In this document: positions 55,110-60,698 of the stretch, in pieces | Position numbering within the stretch: position 1 is the stretch's first letter | Layout: every line of letters begins with the position of its first letter | Origin: an uncultured Oscillospiraceae bacterium | GTDB taxonomy: Bacteria; Bacillota; Clostridia; Oscillospirales; Oscillospiraceae | DNA: 60,698 nucleotides | Assembly (NCBI GenBank): GCA_934567355.1 | Contig: CAKTJC010000016.1 | Span: 1-60,698, forward strand | Direction: 5' to 3' | Position numbers and translations under genes: made by a program | Notes under the pieces: model-generated | Databases searched by the model: none | Seen by the model: the letters and a program-made list of their open reading frames with translations, nothing else | Told to the model about the DNA's origin: nothing

Positions 55110-56579
55110 TCATTTCAGCCGCTCACACAGCGGCAGGATTTCTTCCAGTTTCGCAACGATGCGCTTCTGTTCAGCAAAAGGGGGAAGGGGTATTATCAGA
55201 TTTTTTAACTTAATGATTGTAAGGGCTGAATATGCAGTACCTGCAACCGTCGATAACGCCTGTTTCTCGAACAGCGGACTATGCAAAAAACATTCTACAT
55301 ACTTCGAGTCAAAAAACTGATTTCCACAAATTTGCGTGATATTTCCGTCTTTATAATAAAACTTTCGACCGTCACAGATCCAAGTATTACCTATTGTTCC
55401 AACGGAAGTTATTAAAATATCTCCTATTTGGGGGACACCATATTCTTCTGCCAAAGAATTATAGTGTTCTTCTGCGATAAACAGTTCTGTTTTTATAGGT
55501 TCGTTTCGATACAAGTCACCAATTTCCTTGGAACGGAAGAACGGGATGCCGTCAGATACATACTCCTTTTCAAAGACTCTTTTGCTGGATTGTACGACAG
55601 CCAAACTTCCCACTTTTACCCATTTCCAACTCTCAGGAATGTCAAACGGAATCTCATCCTCCGCAATTTCAGTCAACGGCTTTTCTTTTTTGATTTTCCC
55701 TTCTTTGATAAGCCGCTGCTTTTCGGATTGAATCTGCCGATACAGCTCTTCGCCCGTTCCTTCTTCCGCTCTTTGCTCTACGAGCTTGCCTTGAATGGCA
55801 TATTCAAGAATGGATTTCTTCATATCATTCGGGAACTTGGCGTTAAACTGCTCCAACTTTTCATAAGCTGTGGCATACCTGTCAACATACGGAAGGAGTT
55901 CTTCGATCTTGGCAACGATGCGATGCTGTTCTTCGAGCGGGGCTAACGGCAAAACAACCTTATGGATTGCTTCATTAGATAACCCTTGTATTGCAACGCC
56001 TCTGCCTCTTAATCTTCCGGTGTTTTTGTAAAGATAGAACAGGTAATAGAAATAATAAATGTTCACATCTCGATATGGTCTAAGTCTGTGCACATGATTT
56101 TGAATACAAACTTCTTCATCATAGTCCCAAACCGCAGACCTGCCGCAATCGCCACCCTCACAAACAAGCAGGTCTCCTTTTTTTACAGTACATCTTTCCA
56201 GCTCTGTGTCGGTAAAAGGCATTTCTTTTACTTTTGTAAAATCAAATTCACCCCAATAGAGATTTGAAGTGGTTATAAATTTTCTGATTATACCGTTTGT
56301 TGAACCAGAAGAATTTTGTGCCTTTCCCGTGTTATGTAAGAATAAATCTCCAACATAACACCATCGCCAATTATCTGGGATGTCAAAGGGGATTTCATCA
56401 GCAGAGATTTCAGGCAAGGGCTTTTCTTTTTTGATTTTCTTTTCACTTATTAGTCTTTGCTTTTCAGATTGTATCTGCTGGTATAGATCATCCGCAGTTT
56501 CGTTTGGCACACATTCTCCCGTGAGCTTACCTTGGAATGCTGATTGCAAAATGCTTAATTTCAACTGCTCGGGAATCAT
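55110..56579 (-). CDS. hsdS: Type I restriction enzyme, specificity subunit
   Basis: This 489-residue protein directs the restriction complex to a bipartite DNA site. It has two target-recognition domains (about 70-230 and 310-470) and conserved helical regions that repeat: the segment with LYQQIQSEKQRLI and KIKKEKPLPEI recurs with few changes, about 245 residues later. Its start overlaps the hsdM stop by 4 bp (ATGA). The repeated DNA (about 55681-55748 and 56422-56489) could permit domain swapping. Confidence 0.93.
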   Translation of the reverse strand: MIPEQLKLSILQSAFQGKLTGECVPNETADDLYQQIQSEKQRLISEKKIKKEKPLPEISADEIPFDIPDNWRWCYVGDLFLHNTGKAQNSSGSTNGIIRKFITTSNLYWGEFDFTKVKEMPFTDTELERCTVKKGDLLVCEGGDCGRSAVWDYDEEVCIQNHVHRLRPYRDVNIYYFYYLFYLYKNTGRLRGRGVAIQGLSNEAIHKVVLPLAPLEEQHRIVAKIEELLPYVDRYATAYEKLEQFNAKFPNDMKKSILEYAIQGKLVEQRAEEGTGEELYRQIQSEKQRLIKEGKIKKEKPLTEIAEDEIPFDIPESWKWVKVGSLAVVQSSKRVFEKEYVSDGIPFFRSKEIGDLYRNEPIKTELFIAEEHYNSLAEEYGVPQIGDILITSVGTIGNTWICDGRKFYYKDGNITQICGNQFFDSKYVECFLHSPLFEKQALSTVAGTAYSALTIIKLKNLIIPLPPFAEQKRIVAKLEEILPLCERLK

Positions 56580-58096
56580 TTGATTACACCTCCCGGCAGC
56601 AATGCTTCAAGCTCTGCAAGCACCTTGTCGATTTCGGCATTGAGGGAGGTTCGTCTCTCCTGATACTCTCTGATCGTATCGAGAGGATCGAGAACTTCTT
56701 CTTCCTCGTGAGGATAGCCACAAAGGTCGATGTTGCAACCCTGCTCATTCAGCAGATAATCAGCGGTATATTTCTGCGCCTTAAAATATTCGCCGTCGGA
56801 AATTACCTCTCTGTTGTTCCACCAAGCAATACAATCATCAAAGTGCTTTAACTCCATCGGCTTGGTTTTGGAAAAGTGCTTTCTGTCAGACGGAATATCC
56901 ACTCTATAGAACCATGTTTCTGTTGTCGGCTTTGTGTTATCGAAGAACAACAGATTAGTGGTAATGGAAGTATAGGGACTGAACACAGAGCTGGGCAGTC
57001 TGACAACGGTGTGCAGATTAAACTCACCAATGAGCTTTTTCTTGATATTCACTTTCGCATTGTCCAGACCGAACAGGAAGCCGTCCGGCACGACGACGGC
57101 TGCTCTGCCATTTTTCTTCAAGCGGTACAGAATAACCGACATGAACAAATCGGCGGTCTCTGAGCTTGCCAGATCATCGGGGAAGAAGCCCTGAATGGAC
57201 TTATCCTCATGCCCGCCGTAGGGCGGATTCATCAGAATCACCTCAAACTTGTCATCATCCGTGTAGTCCAGCAGATTGTGCTTCAAGGAGTTCATGTGGT
57301 AGATGTTCGGAACCTCAATATCGTGCAGCAGCATATTGGTTACGCAGAGCAGATACGGGAACGGCTTTTTCTCAATTCCGTAAATGCTGTCATCAAGCTG
57401 CTTCTGGGCAGCGGTATCCGTTACCTGCTTGGATAACTGTCCAAGCCAGGATGTTATAAAGCCGCCCGTGCCGCAAGCAAAGTCTGCCATCTTTTCACCA
57501 AGCTTTGGCTTTATCATCTGCGCCATAAACTCCGTAACGGCTCTCGGCGTGTAATACTCGCCGGAGGAACCGGCGGATTGCAGCTCTCGCAGGATTTCCT
57601 CATAGACGAAACCGAAATCATGGCTTTCCTTGACATCATCAAATTCAATCTCATCAATGACATCAATCACCTGACGGAGATAAACGCCGTCCTTCATATA
57701 GTTGTTGGCATCTTCAAAGGTAGATTTCACGATTGCTTTCTTAATCGGCGTATCAGGTGTAACCTTGATTCCCTCATAGATAACCTTTTCGCCCTCTTTT
57801 ACATCGTTTCCTTTCAGCACCGGAAACAAGGTATTATTGACAAAGCTCAAAAGCTTATCCCCGGTCATGGCATGACCGTTGCTGTCTGCTTTCGCCCAAT
57901 TTCTCCATCGAAGGTCTTCGGGAATGATGGATTCGTAATTGTCCTCATTCAGTTCCCAGTCGTCTTCCTTGGCATCATAGACTTTCAGGAAAAGCATCCA
58001 TACCATTTGCTCAATTCGCTGTGCATCGCCGTTGATGCCTGCGTCCATCCGCATAATATCTCTTATTCTCTTTATAAATCCGGACTGCATCGCCAT
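56576..58096 (-). CDS. hsdM: Type I restriction enzyme, methyltransferase subunit
   Basis: This 506-residue N6-adenine methyltransferase protects host sites. It has an HsdM N-terminal helical domain, the SAM motif DFACGTGGF (about 207), and the catalytic NPPYGG (about 287). It overlaps hsdS by 4 bp and follows hsdR by 1 bp, giving the order hsdR-hsdM-hsdS. Confidence 0.95.
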   Translation of the reverse strand: MAMQSGFIKRIRDIMRMDAGINGDAQRIEQMVWMLFLKVYDAKEDDWELNEDNYESIIPEDLRWRNWAKADSNGHAMTGDKLLSFVNNTLFPVLKGNDVKEGEKVIYEGIKVTPDTPIKKAIVKSTFEDANNYMKDGVYLRQVIDVIDEIEFDDVKESHDFGFVYEEILRELQSAGSSGEYYTPRAVTEFMAQMIKPKLGEKMADFACGTGGFITSWLGQLSKQVTDTAAQKQLDDSIYGIEKKPFPYLLCVTNMLLHDIEVPNIYHMNSLKHNLLDYTDDDKFEVILMNPPYGGHEDKSIQGFFPDDLASSETADLFMSVILYRLKKNGRAAVVVPDGFLFGLDNAKVNIKKKLIGEFNLHTVVRLPSSVFSPYTSITTNLLFFDNTKPTTETWFYRVDIPSDRKHFSKTKPMELKHFDDCIAWWNNREVISDGEYFKAQKYTADYLLNEQGCNIDLCGYPHEEEEVLDPLDTIREYQERRTSLNAEIDKVLAELEALLPGGVIK

Positions 58097-58097
58097 G

Positions 58098-60434
58098 TTA
58101 TCCTACCTCATATTCATAAATATTTGTTTCCAGCTCCCTAATGGCTGCTTCGTATTCCTGCCTGCCGCCAAACAGCCTGACAATTTTGGAAGGTTTCCCA
58201 TAATCGGCAAAATCCGCAAGGGACAGAACCTTAATATCCTCAACCTCTGTGATTCCCTGGTTCATGTACTTCTCCAACAAAATGTCCAGGACAGCCTGTG
58301 CGTCAGCGGAATACTTACTGAAAAAGTCCTTTTTCTTGACGTTATTTGCCCGTTCTTTCCGGGTCAGCGGCTTCTTTCCGTATGCTACATAGCAGATAAA
58401 GTCAAAATCGTCCACATCCTCCATGCCTTGTTCCGCTTTTAGCGTTTTCAAGTCAATTCCCATTGCCATAAAGGATTCTTCAATGGTTTTCTTCTTGTCC
58501 GATGCCTTCCATTTGCAGATAAAGTCGGACAGCGAAGCGTATTCCCCTTTGATGTTGGTTCTGGTATAGTCGATAATATCCTCCTGCCTGAGCAGTTTGC
58601 CGTTGGCATCATAGACTGAAACAGTTTTGTTGATAATCTTCACCTTGCATCCGTCTCTGTCAACGATCGGCGTTTCCGCAGGGTCATCGGGAGGATTCTT
58701 ACCGTCCCCGCCATGGCTGCCCCCTTTTGGATTGGAGGCTCCATGCCGGAAGCCCTCATCCTGTTCAATCGGTCCGTCCCAATCCGGGTCTGAAAATAGC
58801 CTTGTCACGTTTCTGAAATCCATGACAACAAAATGGGTCTTTCCGTCTTTTTCTCTGATGCGGGTTCCTCGCCCGATAATCTGCTTGAAAGTGGTCATGC
58901 TCTCCACCGTCTTGTCCAGAACAATCAGCTTTGTCATTTTGCAGTCTGCTCCGGTAGAAAGCAATTCAGATGTTGTAGCAATAACCGGATAGGGGCTGGA
59001 TACAGAGATGAAGTAATCAAGCTTGGACTTGCCATAAACATCCGAGCCTGTAATTCTTACACAGTAGTCCGGATTTTCCTTAACCATATCAGCATTTAGG
59101 TTGATAAGCGCAATCCTCATGCGTTCTGCATGATCTTCGGAAGCACAGAACACAATCGTCTTCTGCATCCTGTCGGTGCTTTTTAGATACTCGGTAATCT
59201 CCCTTGCAACCTCATCAATCCGGTCTTGCAGAATGATATTGTAGTCGTAATCCCTGTTGTTATAGATTCGGTCTTCAATCACATTGCCAAATATATCGGT
59301 CTGCCCTTTGTGTGGTCTCCATCCGTCACCAATGTTGGTGGTGATATTGATAACCTTGAACGGAGCAAGAAATCCATCCTCAATTCCCTGCTTCAAGCTA
59401 TATGTATAGACAGGCTCTCCAAAGTAATCGATATTCGATACTTTTTCGCTCTCCTTTGGTGTCGCCGTCATCCCAATCTGCGTAGCAGAAGAAAAATACT
59501 CCAGCACTTTTCGCCAGTTGCTATCCTCTTTGACGCTTCCACGGTGACACTCATCCACAATGATAAGGTCGAAATACTCTGCCGGTATCTGTCTGAAATG
59601 CTCCTCATCATTCTGCCCGACCATCTGGTGATAGAGGGCAAAATTAACCTCATGTGCTGCAATTTTGCTCAAGCACCCATTGTCTGAAAAGTCCACTTTG
59701 TAAATTGTCTTTTCAAGCGGGGCAAAGTCCTGCAAAATGCTCTGGTCAACAAGAATATTCCTGTCCGCCAGATACAAGACTCTCTTTTTAAGGTCAGAGC
59801 GAAGCAGACGATAGACTATCTGGAAGGCTGTATATGTTTTGCCCGTTCCCGTTGCCATCACAAGCAACAATCTCTGCTGTCCTCTGGCGATAGCCTCTAC
59901 AGTTCTGTTTACTGCGTTTCTCTGATAGTAGCGAGGAGGATATGTACTCTGAGAAGAATAATACGGCTGAGCGACAATTTTCTTTTCCGTATCGGAAATG
60001 CCCTTTCCACCGTTCAGCTCAGCGTAGTACCTCGCCACCAGTTCGTCTTGGGTCGGGAATTTATCTAAAGCAATCTGCTGTTCCTGTCCGGTTAAGAAGT
60101 CATGCTCATAAAAGGCATCGCCGTTTGACGAATATGCAAATGGCAAGTCCATCATCTGAGCATAGGTCATCGCTTGCTGCAAACCATGAGATACAGAATG
60201 ACTATTATCTTTTGCTTCTACAACTGCAATGGGCTTTCCATCGTTGAGGTAAAGCATATAATCAGCAAACTTAGGTTTGCTACGAACAACGATATTGCCA
60301 CTAATGTTGATTCGACCATCTGTAATTTTGGTCTCCATTGTGATGTGACCTTTCCAACCTTTCTGAATGACCGGAGTGATATAATTCAATTTGATGTCTT
60401 CTTCTGACATCTGCTTTTTGCCCAATATGGTCAT
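58098..60434 (-). CDS. hsdR: Type I restriction enzyme, motor/nuclease subunit
   Basis: This 778-residue subunit pumps DNA and cuts it. A PD-(D/E)xK nuclease domain is at the N-terminus (ADYMLY...AVVEAKD, about 56-76), and a superfamily 2 motor follows with ATGTGKT (about 192), DECHRG, TATPKE and GRGTRIREKD. AGGAGG lies 7 nt before the ATG. A promoter precedes it on the minus strand. It is at the short end of HsdR lengths. Confidence 0.95.
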   Translation of the reverse strand: MTILGKKQMSEEDIKLNYITPVIQKGWKGHITMETKITDGRINISGNIVVRSKPKFADYMLYLNDGKPIAVVEAKDNSHSVSHGLQQAMTYAQMMDLPFAYSSNGDAFYEHDFLTGQEQQIALDKFPTQDELVARYYAELNGGKGISDTEKKIVAQPYYSSQSTYPPRYYQRNAVNRTVEAIARGQQRLLLVMATGTGKTYTAFQIVYRLLRSDLKKRVLYLADRNILVDQSILQDFAPLEKTIYKVDFSDNGCLSKIAAHEVNFALYHQMVGQNDEEHFRQIPAEYFDLIIVDECHRGSVKEDSNWRKVLEYFSSATQIGMTATPKESEKVSNIDYFGEPVYTYSLKQGIEDGFLAPFKVINITTNIGDGWRPHKGQTDIFGNVIEDRIYNNRDYDYNIILQDRIDEVAREITEYLKSTDRMQKTIVFCASEDHAERMRIALINLNADMVKENPDYCVRITGSDVYGKSKLDYFISVSSPYPVIATTSELLSTGADCKMTKLIVLDKTVESMTTFKQIIGRGTRIREKDGKTHFVVMDFRNVTRLFSDPDWDGPIEQDEGFRHGASNPKGGSHGGDGKNPPDDPAETPIVDRDGCKVKIINKTVSVYDANGKLLRQEDIIDYTRTNIKGEYASLSDFICKWKASDKKKTIEESFMAMGIDLKTLKAEQGMEDVDDFDFICYVAYGKKPLTRKERANNVKKKDFFSKYSADAQAVLDILLEKYMNQGITEVEDIKVLSLADFADYGKPSKIVRLFGGRQEYEAAIRELETNIYEYEVG

Positions 60435-60481
60435 GGCCGAACCTCCTAATCAATTTTGACAGGTTATTCTCTGATGTAACC

Positions 60482-60510
60482 AGTATACTTCCAGATTCCG
60501 TTAAAATCAA
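60482..60510 (-). promoter_or_regulatory. hsdRMS promoter
   Basis: Minus-strand TTGATT, 17-nt spacer, TATACT. Confidence 0.7.
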
Positions 60511-60538
60511 GTTTTCCATCGATGCGTTTTTCTGAGGA

Positions 60539-60567
60539 TTGATATTGTGATATAAAGATGTTATGAT
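60539..60567 (+). promoter_or_regulatory. Promoter of the phosphatase stub
   Basis: TTGATA, 17-nt spacer, TATGAT. It is followed by a GAGGAAG ribosome binding site before the truncated gene, and is divergent from the hsdR promoter. Confidence 0.6.
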
Positions 60568-60601
60568 TAAAAAAATTACACCTAATCAGAGGAAGAAAAC
60601 A

Positions 60602-60649
60602 ATGGTAAAAATCTTATTTATCTGCCACGGCAGGATTTACCGGGCATGA
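60602..60649 (+). pseudogene. Remnant of a low-molecular-weight protein tyrosine phosphatase gene
   Basis: Fifteen codons, MVKILFICHGRIYRA, then two stops. They match the N-terminal signature of LMW phosphatases (ILFxCxGNxCRSP) with the second Cys changed to Tyr and Asn to Arg; the catalytic Cys is kept. Promoter and ribosome binding site still look intact. The rest of the gene is missing or lies beyond the window in another frame. Confidence 0.6.
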
Positions 60650-60698
60650 TGAAAAGTCTCATATCGTCTCATAAGCCCCGTTTTTAAGCGTTTTTTGT

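Overview
The window (about 60.7 kb) looks like chromosomal DNA of a GC-rich Clostridia member, most probably Oscillospiraceae/Oscillospirales. Reasons seen in the sequence: a PolC-type replicative polymerase, Clostridia-style gene orders (pyrH-frr-uppS-cdsA-dxr-rseP-ispG-polC and gdpP-rplI-dnaB-tilS-hpt-ftsH), the MreC/MreD/PBP2 order, a SPOCS+LysM spore-coat-type protein, strong AGGAGG ribosome binding sites, frequent GTG/TTG starts, and interspersed palindromic repeats. The genus is inference.

Layout. 1-375: nested palindromic repeat, no gene. 376-2055: glutaminyl-tRNA synthetase (minus). 2276-12981: UMP kinase, ribosome recycling factor, undecaprenyl-PP synthase, CDP-DAG synthase, two MEP isoprenoid enzymes (dxr, ispG) around a site-2 protease, then PolC. 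12982-13197: a PolC terminator whose loop holds a 67-bp MITE-like element with a 4-bp target duplication. 13198-20838: gdpP, rplI, dnaB, tilS, hpt, ftsH. 20944-22655: BlaI/BlaR1-type regulator pair (minus) with a clear promoter/operator; the BlaR1-like protein ends in SH3-like modules. 22822-28187: SipL-like protein, MATE exporter, and a two-gene metal-GTPase cassette (His-rich COG0523 plus a GTPase fused to a YcgQ-like domain). 28257-34614: shape/wall operon on the minus strand (U32 protein, maf, mreC, mreD, PBP2). 34745-35017: highly structured intergenic DNA. 35014-38712: secreted PstS-like/WG protein, folA, thyA. 38836-45993: two huge paralogous secreted GH24 + SH3b-repeat proteins, one with all three catalytic residues replaced, under matching promoters. 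46158-48706: mnmA and a LytTR regulator with a soluble GHKL kinase. 48860-53743: recQ, DUF4304-like, RidA, two small membrane proteins, an HMA metal protein, a NUDIX hydrolase. 54572-60434: an AT-richer, probably acquired type I restriction-modification operon (hsdR, hsdM, hsdS, plus an unknown gene), beside a 15-codon stub of a low-molecular-weight phosphatase.

How it works together. Most genes are core: lipid carrier and phospholipid synthesis, isoprenoids, replication, translation and tRNA modification, envelope growth. The accessory content is mostly envelope-facing (dead/live lysozyme pair, PstS-WG protein, BlaR1-SH3 sensor), metal-related (COG0523 cassette, HMA protein) or defensive (type I RM). 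No rRNA, tRNA or CRISPR array was seen.
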